In this document: positions 21,870 to 33,462 of the stretch, one piece after another
How positions within the stretch are numbered: the stretch's first letter is position 1
How the letters are laid out: every line of letters begins with the position of its first letter
Origin: Dryomyza anilis
Taxonomy: Eukaryota; Arthropoda; Insecta; Diptera; Dryomyzidae
Length of the DNA stretch: 64,000 nt
NCBI GenBank assembly: GCA_951804985.1
Contig: OX638133.1
Span: forward strand, 32,823,963-32,887,962
Direction: 5' to 3'
Notes under the pieces: model-generated
Databases searched by the model: none
Told to the model about the DNA's origin: nothing
Seen by the model: the letters and a program-made list of their open reading frames with translations, nothing else
Translations under genes and position numbers: made by a program

Positions 21870-22470
21870 TTTGTTGTTAATAATAATTTTGAAGTAGGGA
21901 TATATGGTGTGACGAAGTCAATAAGAATTATGAAAGTTATAGTTGGTTTAAGCCGACCCTACGCTTATGTGGTAATCGTCTGGTTATCGTTAAAAGTGGT
22001 ACAGAAGTCACGAGGGTTTACGAATCCTGAATATAACTACAAATTTGCAATATGGAGCATTTTCTTTCATTCGTTCGAATTGGTAGTTGTATCAATTTTT
22101 TTTGTTTTTCATGGAACCACAAGTCGGTTCGCGGGAAAACATAATTTTTATATATTTGAGCACAAAGTCAATATATAATTGAGCAAAACAGTTCACTTCG
22201 ACCAGTATAAAGTAAAATTCACACATAGACGATTGTGTTATATGAGGTATTTTAACATAAGTGTTCGCGGCACAGGTCGCAATCTACCGAGCACGCCCAT
22301 TTTCAATCCCAGACAGCGTGGATGTTTAAGCAATCTAACTTCGAAGTTTCATTGATCTAGCTCTTTAAGATTTTCTGTAAATGTGATTTCAACAGACAGA
22401 CAGACATACTCTCTGGGTGTTATAAACGGCATACCAAACTGAATATACCTGTTCACTCTTAGTGTAGGGT
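21870..22470. repeat. Degraded dispersed repeat with ACAGACAGACAGACA motif
   Basis: ACAGACAGACAGACAT at 22391 and TGTAGGGTATAAAAA near 22463 are a pairing often seen in decayed fly interspersed repeats; a similar GTCTGTCTGTCTG stretch is at 29469. The open frame at 21849-22178 has no recognisable domain. Classification uncertain. Confidence 0.35.
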
Positions 22471-23089
22471 ATAAAAATTACACAAAATATAAGCAAACAT
22501 GTAAACAACCTGTATTAGCAATAAAATTAAACAATTTAAATACATAAAAAATGTACATTTTATAGTAAAAGTTAATTTATTTTCAGAAAATTCACGTTCA
22601 CAACATTCCAAGTCACAACATTTGTATATTAGTCACTTATTATAATTATTGTTTTTCTTTTTTATTTTAACAATTTTTTTTTTCTCAACAAAAGTATTTA
22701 CTTCTCATAATTAAATAAATTACATAACAACAACTTGGCTTGAAATGTGTGCCAACAGGCGTTGGCCACAGCAGCAGCTGCAACAACACCACCAACATTA
22801 AATTCACTTTTTTTTTTGTATTTGCTACAACTTCTGTCACATTGTTTTCCACAGCGCTGCCAATTAATTCAAAAAACACTCACGCCGCCTTAAGTCTCTA
22901 TTCTCAGCTTCGCTATTATTTGCACCTCCACGTTTTTTTCTACATATTTTGCTCCACCACCTTCTGTTTCTCCACGTGGTCCTAATCTACCCAAACAATT
23001 ACAAGCACCTGAGTAGCAGCAGCAGCTTCAACGCGTTTGAACTTCGTGTCAAATAGCTTGAATTCCACAGCGAACTAACTGACGGCATG

Positions 23090-23480
23090 ACTGACTTTTG
23101 GGGGTGATTGAAAAAATTACAGACTATATCACTGAATTTAGGGACAGACTATATGACTGAATTATGAACAGACTAAATGGCAGACTATATGACTGAATTT
23201 GTGACTGGTTAAATGACTGACTAAATGACTGACTAAATGACTGACTAAACGACTGGCTAAATGTCGGACTAAATGACTGACTAAATGACGGACGATCGAT
23301 GACTGAATTTGTGATTTTATGACTAACTAAAATACAGACATTGGATGACTTTATTGATCAATTATATGACTGATTTTGTGACAGACTCAATGACTGATTT
23401 ATGGCTGTGTTAATCACTGACTATACTGACTGACTTTGTACTGACTGACTTTGTATGTCACTGCCTATATGACTGACTAA
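23090..23480 (+). repeat. Minisatellite, unit about GACTGACTAAAT (12 bp)
   Basis: Tandem and interspersed copies of ATGACTGA, GACTGACTAAATGACTG and GACTATATGACTG fill the interval, most regular at 23210-23290. Lies in the probable first intron of bl. Confidence 0.8.
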
Positions 23481-24001
23481 AACCTGCTTTCAGTTTCTAA
23501 TTCTGCGGTTGCATTTAATGCATTCCATATTTTGTTGTGTCTAAAACGTAGTTTTCGACTCAAATTAATTCTGTTTTTTTTTTTCATCAAATTTTGTTTT
23601 TACTTTATAAGGCTTTGTTTTCGTGTTGTTGTTCTTGTTGTTGTCATCATCAACAAAAACACAGCTCCCACAGTTAGTAGTGCTTTGTGTTTTTGCATTT
23701 AATTTTCGCGTTTTTCGCGCACTCAACAACGTCATTGATTTGCAATTGCAAAGCGGCGTTACATGTTGACATTGAACTAAATAAGCGCTTCATTTGATGC
23801 AGCTTTTTTTTTATTTTTGTATTTATTGTTCAACGATTGTTTTTCCATTTCAAGATTTTTGCAGTTTATTATATTCTTGTTGAGTTTTGTCATAGGTTTG
23901 TTTTATTGCATACCAATCATCATTTTAAAATTATGCATTGACTGTGACTATTTGACTTGAGCTGAGGAATATCTTTTTTTAGTATTCTTATCTTTTTGCA
24001 G

Positions 24002-24171
24002 ATTTCTTAGAGCTCTGTTAATTGCGTGTGTTGTGTCGTCTACGGCGGCGGCAGCAGGCAGTCAGCATCAGCGCAGCATCTTTGCAATTATAAAGTAAAA
24101 TAAATTTTAACAAACTTCTTCTCTTCATTACTTCAACCTTGTACTCGTAATAAACAGGCAGCAATAAAACC
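24002..24171 (+). other. bl: 5'UTR part of the bl start-codon exon
   Basis: Exon begins after acceptor TCTTTTTGCAG (AG at 24000-24001). It carries a GGCGGCGGCAGCAGGCAG stretch and leads to the ATG at 24172. A transcript could also start inside this exon; CAGTCAGCATC near 24058 resembles an initiator. Confidence 0.6.
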
Positions 24172-24178
24172 ATGACGA
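24172..24178 (+). CDS. bl: bl coding exon 1 (start codon, 7 bases)
   Basis: The start codon context AAAACCATGACG is a good fly Kozak sequence. The exon encodes Met-Thr and one base of Lys, then donor A|GTAAGT. That base joins AG at 49933-49934 to give Lys, followed by Arg-Met-Lys-Met-Lys-Arg-Glu. The phase match across the 25.8-kb intron is the evidence that this is the bl start. Alternatively translation could begin at the downstream ATG at 49938, which gives a protein shorter by four residues. Confidence 0.65.
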
Positions 24179-24517
24179 GTAAGTAAAGCTATGCGTTGTT
24201 GTGTTTGTTCCTGTTCAAAACGAAAATGTGTTACATTGATGTTTCCATTAGTTTTATTCAAACTTTGTTTTTATTGTGGTTGATTTGATTTTATAAAATT
24301 GATAGTTTTTTTTTTATCTGCGCATTTTTTAGTTGTTTTCAGCGCTTTTGTTCAAATAATTCATAGTTTTAAACGAATTCAAAGTATTTGAATTCAATTT
24401 TTTAACAGAATTTTATTTTTATGTTAAACTCATTGAATGGCACAAAATTTTAATTTTTTTTTTGATTTGATTTAAAATTTAATTACACTGCACTACACTC
24501 ATTATGTGCAATAAAAA

Positions 24518-25436
24518 TTGCAGCAAATATTGCGCTTGTGGCGCTGATTCCGAAAATGCCATCAGTTTTGTAAAATTGGCGCTAGTTTTTGAGATATAGC
24601 CTATTTTTAAATTTTCCATTATTTTGGTCTTCTTTTATTTTCTTTTATTCCAACAAAAGAAAATAATGCAATATATTTTTAATATTAGACGCAGAAAATA
24701 ATGCGCTACAATGTAAAAATATGTGAAAAAATTTGTTTGCGAGATATAAGCAAAAGAAATTCAAATTTGTTCAAAAAGGTTAAACATTTTGATAATAAAA
24801 TACGTTATTACTTAGTGGATAAATATATTCATATTCGTGAACTTTTATGTTGCACCAAGTAAACTCTTTATAATCACATTTAAGAAAATAAATTACGACT
24901 GTTTGTTAAAAATTTATTAATACAACATTAAATAAATACAACATTTTTATGTGATAAACAGAAAATTTAAATTTAACAGGTATAAAAAAGTTGCATTTAT
25001 TTAATCTATTAATTATAACTTTTAAACTAAAAGTCGTAAATGATTTTCATAAATGTGGGTTAAAAAAGGATATATGGTGCTACATAACTTGGTTTAAAAA
25101 TTATTTTTAACTCTTTTTTTTTTTTTCATTATGTAAAAACGTTTTTCATTCATAACATTTTTATTTTGTTGAAAAATTTTGAACTTCTTTTGCTTATATC
25201 TCTCAAACAATTTTTTCACGCATAAAAGCAAATTTATATTTTGTGGTGTAAGGTTTTCTTTATCTAATATCGAGTAGAAAATTTCATACTTTACTTTTAT
25301 TGAAATTTTAAAAATAAGAGATGACCAAAATAATAGGAAATTTAAAATGGGCTATATCTCAAAAACTAGATCCAATTTGACAAAACTGAAGTCACTTCGG
25401 AAACAGCGCTAAAAATGTATCCAATATTTGCTGTAA
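24518..25436. mobile_element. 919-bp long-inverted-repeat element
   Basis: TTGCAGCAAATATTG at the left and its inverse at the right. The arms match, with indels, over about 300 bp: AGTTTTTGAGATATAGCC at 24584 pairs with GGCTATATCTCAAAAACT at 25350, and GAGATATAAGCAAAAGAA at 24741 pairs with TTCTTTTGCTTATATCTC at 25186. Ends six bases before the next MITE. No transposase. Confidence 0.7.
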
Positions 25437-25442
25437 CATTTA

Positions 25443-25845
25443 GGGCCAGTTTTTCAGTGCTAGTTGAACTTTATTAAAATCAGAATCGATTTTTTCAGTG
25501 AACTTCAACCAACCGTCGTTTAAACTCAGTTTAAACGACCAATGCTTATGGTTTAAACTTTGAAAGTTTTTGACATGAATTTTTCTCGCAACACTTTTCA
25601 CTATTTTCGCTGCGTTGTTTCACAAATTATTATTAATTTTTGTATTTTTGCTCTGAAACAATTTTTTTATTGATTTAATTTTGAATGACATTTATCATCA
25701 TTAGCATGTGTATTGTGTTGCTCTGCGTTCATTTTAAATTATCACTGAAAAACTCCCTTACAAAATTAAACGGCATTTAATTTAATGAGAAGATTAATTA
25801 AATAGAGTTTAAACTACGTTTAAACTAGCACTGAAAAACTAGCCC
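25443..25845. mobile_element. Harbinger-like MITE with GGGC(C/T)AGTTTTTCAGTG ends
   Basis: Inverted termini of about 23 bp, flanked by TTA on both sides (25440-25442, 25846-25848). The subterminal regions carry AAACTACGTTTAAACT-type palindromes. Degraded relatives at 7970-8275, 43080-43330 and 48320-48860. Confidence 0.82.
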
Positions 25846-25918
25846 TTATTGCATCATGTCAAAATTTGAATTTTTTTGGGCAGTGTTATGAATCAAATTT
25901 AATTTTGTTTTAAATTTA

Positions 25919-26159
25919 GGGTGTGTGCGAGTTCGACTAAATTGCTGACTAAACTAAATTATGTCGGTAATGCAGCGTTTACTTTTCAATTTAGTAAATT
26001 TTCGAGCAAACTAAATTGAACTAAATTCGAAGACATAAAACAGACATATGATAATCGATTTATTAGGAACTTTAACAATTATCGGTTACCGAATGGCGAT
26101 CGAATCAAAACCCGTACAATTTATTTTAGTCAGCAATTAAGTCGAATTCGCACACACGC
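25919..26159. mobile_element. PIF/Harbinger-like MITE (GTGTGTGCGAGTTCGAC ends), copy 2
   Basis: Begins GGGTGTGTGCGAGTTCGAC and ends with the inverse, flanked by TTA (25916-25918 and 26160-26162). The interior aligns with copy 1 in reverse orientation (AACAGACATATGATAATCG against CGATTATCATATGTCTGTT). Confidence 0.85.
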
Positions 26160-26257
26160 TTAATTTTGTTTCCAATTTAATTTTGTTTTAAATTTGATAT
26201 TCATTTAAATTTGATATTTTTATAAGTTTTTTTTTTTTAAATTTGAAATTGTTTTGA

Positions 26258-26454
26258 GGGTGCGTCCGAAGTATGAAACTTAATGTTGTCGGTAATGCAG
26301 TGATTTTCAATTTTAAGCAATCTAAATTTTAACTGAATAAACTGACAGCAATAAAAAAATCAAATGATAATCGAATGATTACGGATTTTACTAATTAACG
26401 GTTGCCGAATTGCGATTGATAAAAATTTTAATTTAGTCGAACTCGCACACACCC
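26258..26454. mobile_element. PIF/Harbinger-like MITE, copy 3, eroded left end
   Basis: The right end matches the family (TTAGTCGAACTCGCACACACCC) and is followed by TAA; the left end GGGTGCGTCCGAAG is diverged. The interior shares TGTCGGTAATGCAG and TGATAATCGA with copy 2. Confidence 0.75.
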
Positions 26455-27060
26455 TAAATATGATTTTGTTTTAAATTTGATTTTTTGTTCTAAATTTGAT
26501 TTTTTGTTTTAAATTTGATTTTCTTTTAATTTGACTTTGTTTTCAATTTGATTATGTTTTCAATTTGAATTTGTTTTTAATTTGATTTTCTTTTAAAATT
26601 GATTTTTTGTAAATGGATTTGTTATTTGATTTCTTTTTTTTTGGTAATTTGATTTATTTTTTTTTATTTATAATTTTTAGTTTTTTTTTATATTTTTTTA
26701 TTATTTTTATTTTAATTTTTCTAATTTTTTTTATATTTAAAATTTATAATTTTTTTTAATTTTTTTTTTATTATTTTTTAAATTTTTTTTATTATTTTTA
26801 TTTTATTTTTTTATTATTTTTATATTTATAATTTATAATTTTTTTTTATTTTTTTTTAATTTTTTGATTTTTTTTTATTTTTAATTTTTTTTATTATTTT
26901 AATTTATATTTAAATTTTTTTTTGTATTTAAAATTTATAATTTATTTTTTTATTTTTTTTATTTTTTTTTTATTTTTAATTTTTTTTATTTTAAATTTTT
27001 TTATTTTTTATTATTTTAATTTTTTTATCTTGAGTTTTTTTTTTTAATTTCTTTTGCTGT
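26455..27060 (+). repeat. T-rich low-complexity tract
   Basis: First a run of TTTGATTTTGTTTTAAATTTGA-like words (26160-26620), then almost pure T with scattered A to 27050. No protein-coding potential. Confidence 0.85.
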
Positions 27061-27531
27061 TCATTTTTAAATTGTTGTTTTGGTTTGCTAAAATTCAAAT
27101 CTTCATGCTTTATATAAAGGTATTTCAAATGTTTGACTTTATTTTAAATGCAACCACGTACACGTGTCAGTCTGTTTCATTATAAAATAAAATGCAAAGC
27201 ACAAAATAACTTCTAAGTGCCAATCAGTGTTATATATTTTTTTCACATGCTATTATAAACACGTTGAAATGAATGAATCACACTAAAATAACAAATTAAT
27301 AACACAAATTAATACCTATTATTAAATTTCTGAATAAATTTTTAATACTAAAAAATGTGAATTAAGTTTTTGTGGAATGATTTTAATTGCAGATTAAAGT
27401 TTGAAACGATTTTAAAGTGACCACACGATTTGTATTATATTAGATATGTTTTTTCCAAAAAATGTATTGTATAGATTTTTTTGATGAAGTGAAACAATAT
27501 ATTTAAAATCTTAATTAAAAGCAAATATATA
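27061..27531. other. Gene-free AT-rich sequence
   Basis: Intron sequence up to the TA (27530-27531) used by the next transposon; nothing recognised. Confidence 0.4.
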
Positions 27532-27657
27532 CAGTATGTCAAAAAATTATTCACACTACCCAATTATTAGAAAACAAAATAAATCCATGATACATGATCC
27601 AATTTAATAACAAAACTTAATTAATTATATTTAAAAATCTTTGCATTCAAATAAAAA

Positions 27658-28530
27658 TTAAAAAAATAAAAATAACTTCAATGTATTAACATTTGGATCA
27701 ATATTTGCCCATTCTTGTTTAACAATTTCCCTAAGCTTTTCTAAATTTGTCGGTTTTGATTTTGCAATTTTTTTCTTAATTATAGCCCAAAGATGTTCAA
27801 TACGGTTTAAATCAGGCGATTGCGCTGGCTAATCTAAAACCCGTATTTGATTATCTTGAAACCATTTAGTAATTATTTTGGCTGTATGCTTAGGATTCCC
27901 CGTCTTGTTGAAATATAAATTAGTCAGCAAGTCCAAGGTTCCGGGAGCTAAAACGAAGTTTAGTTTTCAGTATTTTTTAAATAGTCCTCTTTTCTCATTA
28001 TTCCGTCGATAAAAAGCAGTTCGTCACAACCATTCCATGTCCATCTGATCCAAATGGTTCAATTTTGGATTCATCAGACCAAATGACTTGTTTCCAGTCA
28101 TCAATAGACCACATGACTTTCTCTTTTGCCCACTGAAGTCGACGCTGCTGGTTTTTCCTCGATATAAACGGTTTCTTAATTGCAATTTTTCCATGGAATC
28201 CAGCTGAATTGATTTGATCTCTGATAGTTTGTCCAGACACTTTAATGTTAAATCCATTTTCAACATCAGCTGCAATTTTACCAGCAGATAAACGCCGATA
28301 TTTTTTGATTTCTCTTAAAATATGTAGATCTATTCGATCGGTAGTTTTTTTTTTACGTCCTCTACCATTTCATTTTACTAATTTTTTCAGTCTTTAAATT
28401 TTTGAACTATGGATGCAACAGTATTTTTATTTAGTTTTAGATTTTCACTAATTTTTTTATCGCTTAAGCATGTTTGGAAATCTACGATTTTTAGTCTTAT
28501 ATCGATAGACAACTCTTTTATTTTCTTCAT
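27658..28530 (-). pseudogene. Broken Tc1-like DD34E transposase
   Basis: Reads on the minus strand from ATG at 28530. An N-terminal helix-turn-helix (Ser-Asp-Lys-Lys-Ile-Ser-Glu-Asn) is followed by stops near 28385-28395. Then come Gly-Arg-Gly-Arg-Lys-Lys, the first catalytic Asp in VIWSDESK (about 28060), a frameshifted QQDG (second Asp), VLD-stop-PAQSPDLN and IEHLW with the Glu. 34 residues separate the second Asp and the Glu once the shift is allowed for, hence DD34E. At least two frameshifts and several stops make it inactive. Confidence 0.88.
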
Positions 28531-28780
28531 CTTTAAATTAAACTCTACTTAAACGTTGTTCAGGGAAACCGCACTGATATATATTATCAGTGCGGTTTCC
28601 CTCATAAAAATATATTACAGTTACTTTGTCTCTATACTGATTTGTCAAATGGAATCTGAACCACAGGGTGTGAATAATTTTTTGAGTTAAAATTCTGACT
28701 TTTAACAGTAATTTATTTTTATTTTTTTTAATGCGATTTCAATGATATTTATACATAATTAATTTAGTTTAGTTATTATA

Positions 28781-29155
28781 AAGGGTTTTTCAATAAAAGC
28801 GTTACAAAAGTTTTTTTCAAGGGTTTTTCAACAGGGCCGCTACAAAAGTAGAGCGACAGGGACAGCAAACGACGCCATATTTCTTGCCGCTCTTTTGACA
28901 TTTCTCTTCAGTAAGGTTTGCCATTTCATGATGGAAAGATATACGAGCCAACAACGAGTCGAAATTATTAAAATTTACTACCGAAATTCGAATTCGTGTA
29001 TCTTTCCATCATAGGCTTATTAATTACATTGGAAATAAATAAAAATAAAATGGCAAAACTTACTGAAGAGAAATGTCAAAAGAGCGGCAAGAAATATGGC
29101 GTCGTTTGCTTTCCCTGTCGCTCTACTTTTGTAGCGCCCCTGTTGAAAATCCCTT
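28781..29155. mobile_element. Palindromic DD41D-derived MITE nested in the DD34E element
   Basis: TA at 28779-28780; the right edge has lost one base of the CCCTTTA junction. The left arm has both nested ends (CAATAAAAGCGTTACAAAAG then CAACAGGGCCGCTACAAAAG), the CTTCAGTAAGG motif and the transposase start; the right arm mirrors it. It must be younger than the host transposon. Confidence 0.88.
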
Positions 29156-29264
29156 ATATAGATTTTTTAAAAATATTTATATCATGATTTTTATTTAATT
29201 TCTGTCAGTATTTGTTTACTGTTTAAAAATAATTGGGTGGTGTGAATAATTTTTTGATATACTG

Positions 29265-30745
29265 TATATAAAAAAACTATGTAAGGCAAATAGTTTAAAA
29301 AAACATTTATGCAAATAGTTTAACATTTTGAGTAATTTAACACACTTCGTTTATTGTAATCAACACATTTCAATACGTTACGTCTCGTTCCGGTGACATT
29401 TGAGCACATTACGGATTTTATAATTTAAGTAGAGTCGATTTATTCGACTGTCCATTTGTTAGTCAGTCAGTCTGTCTGTCTGTATACACGATAACACAAA
29501 AAATACTGCACCGATTTTAATGAATTTTAGTTTTAATATGTTGTAAGACCAAAAGTAAGATTAAGTATAGAAATGAACAACGGATAAACCTAATTTTTTA
29601 TCAATTTTTCATATGAATAAATGTTAAAAGTTGATTTTGCTATAAATTCAACTTTACATTATTTATAATTGTGCGCCAATGTTTTAGATTAAAACCACAC
29701 AGATTTTTTCCGCATGCACAATTTTTCAATTATTATAAAATATGCAAACTAACATTTACCCACATTGTTATATACATTTTTTACATTTTAAATTGCTGCA
29801 TCTGCATTGTAAATTTCAATAAAATTCATTTTAATTACATTTTAATTAATATTTAAACATATAACTAGTTACTGCCATATTCAAAAATACGAACAATTTA
29901 TTAATTATGTCTTGGTTTAATATGTTAACTTAAAGTTTGTTATTAATTAGAACATTTACCAAATAAATTGCTCTTTAAAAAGATCATTAAATTTTTGTTT
30001 GTCTTTTTTGTGTTATGATTGACATCTTGTGTAGCCTTCAATACAAATGTCAAGTTTTGTGCGCATATATTTTACTGTTAGGTATTTGAATTTTTTTTTT
30101 TAAATACAAATATATAATAATAAAAGAAGACTCTCCCTTCCAGCGATAAGCTCGTTTTACTTGCTTACGTTGCGTTAAAATATTAATAGCAGATGATGCA
30201 GAGTTAAATATGAAAAAAAAATACAAAGTTTTGTCTTGTCGTTGCGTTGCTCTGTAAAGTTGGTCATTTGTTGGCAGTCATTTTAATGTTTCTCCGACTG
30301 TCGTCTATTCGTCAGTCATTTCACGCTGTGATTTTTTTTTTTAGTTTTATGTTAAGCATCACTTGCATTGTTTATTTAGCAGCACAAAAAATAAAAAACA
30401 CATTAAATTTGCATTTAAAATATTAACATATTTTACGTTTTTTTTTAAATTTTGTATAATTTTGTTATGAATTTGAATGATGTATGATTTAGCTACGCGT
30501 TGTAATGTGTTGAATTTGCGTTTGTTAATGCTGTCCTTGTAACACTTGTAACCAAAGTTAGGTTATTTTTTCGAATGTAAGATTACATTAAATAAGTTGT
30601 ATTAAAAACGAAATTATAGAATAACAAATTTATTAATAAATAAGCATTTTCGATCGGACTCATAGCAGAGTCCAGAGATAAAGTATAAACTTTTCGCAGG
30701 TTAACTGCAGAATAACTCTCACTAAATAACATATATTAAATAAAT
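29265..30745. other. bl intron, gene-free
   Basis: AT-rich. A GTCAGTCAGTCTGTCTGTCTG stretch at about 29461-29481 marks another decayed interspersed repeat. 30230-30320 is slightly GC-richer. Short open frames lack support. Confidence 0.4.
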
Positions 30746-30784
30746 CAGTGAGAATACAGAATAAAGAAACCAACAAAAAAAAAA

Positions 30785-30935
30785 AAGTTTCGGTCCGAGA
30801 GAAACTTTTATTTTTGAAATTTTTCGGTTTCGATCTGAGAGAAACCTTTATTTTTGTAAAATTTCGGTTTCAGTCGGAGAGTAACCTTTATTTTTCAAAA
30901 TGTTCGGTTGCGTTTGAACAATGGGAGATATAAAG
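30785..30935 (+). repeat. Three to four copies of a 45-48 bp tandem unit
   Basis: Unit approximately GAGAGAAACCTTTATTTTTG followed by AAATTTCGGTTTC(A/G)G. The plus frame through it (30748-30933) is repetitive (Phe-Arg-Phe-Gln-Ser-Glu) and not regarded as a gene. Related words appear at 33298-33400. Confidence 0.65.
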
Positions 30936-31071
30936 GTTAACAACATATCTCTTTCATTATTCATTTTTTAGAAGCTGAGAAGCGTGGATGCATAATTCTC
31001 TATTCAGATGACTGCCAATATTTTTGAAGCACATATTTATGGTAACTTTTGATTTAAAATTTGGGTATATA

Positions 31072-31411
31072 AAGGGTTTTTTAACAGGGACGCTACAAAA
31101 GTAGAGCGACAGGGACAGCAAACGACGCCATATTTCTTGCCGCTCTTTTGACATTTCTCTTCAGTAAGGTTTGTCATTTCATGATGGAAAGCTATAAAAA
31201 ATTCGAATTTCGGTACTAAATTTTAATAATTTCGACTCGTTGTTGGCTCGTATATCTTTCCATCATGAAATGGCAAACCTTACTGAAGAGAAATGTCAAA
31301 AGAGCGGCAAGAAATATGGCGTCGTTTGCTGTCCCTGTCGTTCTACTTGTGTAGCGTCCCTGTTGAAAAACCCTTAAAAAAATGTTGTAGCGCTCTTATT
31401 GAAAAACCCTT
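31072..31411. mobile_element. Palindromic DD41D-derived MITE
   Basis: TA at 31070-31071 and 31412-31413. The two arms, about 150 bp each, are close mirror images around GAATTTCGGTACTAAATTTT, the point where the transposase coding sequence stops. The right arm has the outer second terminus (GCGCTCTTATTG), the left does not. Confidence 0.88.
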
Positions 31412-31439
31412 TATATGGAAATAAAATCTAAAATCAAAA

Positions 31440-32400
31440 ATTAAACATTTAAAAAATGTCTGGTCGACAAAAACAACAATTTTCAAGAAATTTCGAAAAA
31501 ATCATTGATCAAAAAATGTCGGACAAAAACAAAAATGTTCGAAAATTAAAAAAAAATGTTAAAAAATTGGACCATTTTCAAAAAAAAAAAAAAAAATAAT
31601 AGTATTCGACAAAATCAACAATGTTCGAAAAATTTGTTAAAACAATTTTTGGGTGACAATTTTTTGAATGATGGTCGCAATAACAATTAAAATATATATA
31701 TATTCGAAATGAAAACAATGTGAAAATTTTCGAAAAAAAATGTTAAAAACAAGCTTCAACAATGTTCGAAAAACTTCGAAAAATTAATTGTTAAAACAAT
31801 TTTTAGGTGACAAAAACAACGCAATGATGGTCGAAATCACCATTTAAAAAATATATATATTCGAAACACCAACAATTTTTAAAAATTTTTGAAAAAAAAT
31901 GTTAAACAAAACTTTTTGGGCAACAAAAACAACGCAATAGTAGAAATCACCTTTTTCCAAAACGAAAATATACGACAAAACAACAATGTTCAAAAATTTT
32001 TTGAAAAAAATAATATGTTATAATAATTTTTGGGACAAAAACAACGCAATGGTCGAAATCACCATTAAAAAAATATATTCGACAAAATCAACAATGTTCG
32101 AAAAACTTCGAAAAAAAATAATTGTTAAATTTTTTTTTTGAGTGACAAAAACAACGCAATGATGGTCGAAATCACCATTTTCAAAAAAAATAATCTTCGA
32201 AAAAAACTTGTTAAAATTTTTTTTGTTTACAAAAACAGCACAACAATGGTCGAAATCACAATTTTCCAAAAAAAAAAAACATATTGGAAAAAATTATGTT
32301 CGAACAAAAAAAATGTTTGGTCGACAAAAACAACGCAATGGTCGAAATCACCATTTTCAGCGAGAGATATAAAAAATAAAAAATCGTCAAAAACAACAAT
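31440..32400 (+). repeat. Degenerate tandem array, unit about 80-100 bp
   Basis: Repeats of ACAAAAACAACGCAATGATGG, TCGAAATCACCATTT and CAACAATGTTCGAAAAA with poly-A spacers. At least seven units are recognisable. The open frames at 32018-32473 come from the repeat. Inserted between two DD41D copies. Confidence 0.8.
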
Positions 32401-32654
32401 AAAATTTAAAATGCGATTGAAAGCACTTGGGTGCTTCTGTCATCCCACTGGAAATTTAATTGTTAGTTTTTAGTAAAAAAAATTTAGTGAAATAAATTTA
32501 ATTCTGCCCATCTCTTCTCTCTATACGTCCAATAATCTCGCCTGTATGCCAAAAATCCATATTTTTCTGTTCTGCTATCATTTTCTATGAATTCCCTTTA
32601 AATGATACCAATTGATTTTAGGTCTACTTACACACAGTTACCAAAGACTTTTAA

Positions 32655-33182
32655 AATAATATTTTGTTTATTGACGAAGCCATTCAGCCAGAAATGAGCC
32701 TCATCGCTGAAGATGATTTTTCGATGAAAATCCGAATCATTTTCAAGTTGTTGCTCAGCCCAATTCACGAACATACGACGCTTCTAGTGGTCAAGCGGCT
32801 TCAGTTCTTGCGTCAATTTGATTTTGTAAGGATGTTGGCCAAGATCTTATAGCAAAATTCGCCACAAGGACGTCACAGAGATGCCCAATGCATGAGAACG
32901 ACGTGTGAGAGACACATTTGGGCTTTCTTCAACTGAAGCCTCAGCGGTAGCAATATTCTCGACACTACGGGCACTTCTTTGTCTCACTGTCACGGGAACA
33001 TTTTCTACTGTGCCTGTGGATTCAAATTTTTCCACTAGACGCTCAATTGTTGATCTGCAAGGACGATTATGACGACCATAAATTAGACGTAGCGCTCTTA
33101 ACGTTGAGGCCACTGACTCCGAATTTCGGTAGTAAATTTTAATAATTTCGACTCGTTGTTGGCTCGTATATCTTTCCATCAT
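32655..33182 (-). pseudogene. Truncated DD41D (rosa-like) transposase
   Basis: From ATG at 33182 (Met-Met-Glu-Arg-Tyr-Thr-Ser-Gln-Gln) the frame runs through a helix-turn-helix region (NRPCRSTIERLVEKFESTG), a second HTH (VSLTRRSHALGISVTSLWRI) and, after a stop near 32850, on through LKPLDH and RMFVNWAEQQL to the first catalytic Asp in IIFSDEAHFWLNGFVNKQN. The rest, including the other two Asp residues, is absent. The DD41D label is from established knowledge of this very common insect family (second and third Asp 41 residues apart), not visible here. Confidence 0.85.
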
Positions 33183-33291
33183 GAAATGGCAAACCTTACT
33201 GAAGAGAAATGTCAAAAGACCGGCAAGAAATATGGCGTCGTTTGCTGTCCCTGTCGCTTTACATTTGTAGCGTCCCTGTTGAAAAACCCTT
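32655..33291 (-). mobile_element. 5' part of a rosa-like DD41D mariner element
   Basis: The right terminus (TTGAAAAACCCTT, TA at 33292-33293) is identical in kind to the MITE family; the other end is missing beyond about 32655, inside the transposase. This is the only copy with a sizeable transposase part and so links the MITEs to their parent. Confidence 0.85.
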
Positions 33292-33462
33292 TATAACTCT
33301 CAACCAAAACCTTTATTTTTTAAAATAAAAAATATCTCGCAAACAAAGACCTTTATATTTTTATGAAAAATAATATCTCTTGGTGAAAAACCAAATGGAA
33401 AACAAGGTTAATAGTTATTTCTGATCTCTGACTCGTAGTTACAATTTAATTACAATATAAAC

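Larger units (their letters stand above)
18477..24001 (+). other. Probable first intron of bl
   Basis: Runs from the donor at 18477 to the acceptor TCTTTTTGCAG at 24000-24001. It contains the MITE at 20326-20567, repeats at 21870-22470 and 23090-23480, and GC-richer islands at 18680-18760, 20740-20936 and 22730-23060 that could be regulatory or alternative 5' exons. No coding exon recognised. Confidence 0.5.
27532..29264 (-). mobile_element. Tc1-like DD34E transposon with a nested MITE
   Basis: Flanked by TA; inverted termini begin CAGTAT(G/A)TCAAAAAATTA and continue about 40 bp. An extra inverted copy of the inner part (GTGTGAATAATTTTTTGA) lies at 28669-28686. Removing the MITE at 28781-29155 places it about 200 bp from the right end, as in Tc1 elements with subterminal transposase-binding repeats. 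Without the MITE the element is about 1.36 kb. Confidence 0.88.

Noticed and set aside
26640..27060. Structured or coding signal in the T-rich tract
   Set aside because: Low complexity only.
31440..32400. CRISPR-like array
   Set aside because: Repeats are degenerate, spacers are poly-A and related to one another, and the host is a eukaryote; it is a minisatellite.
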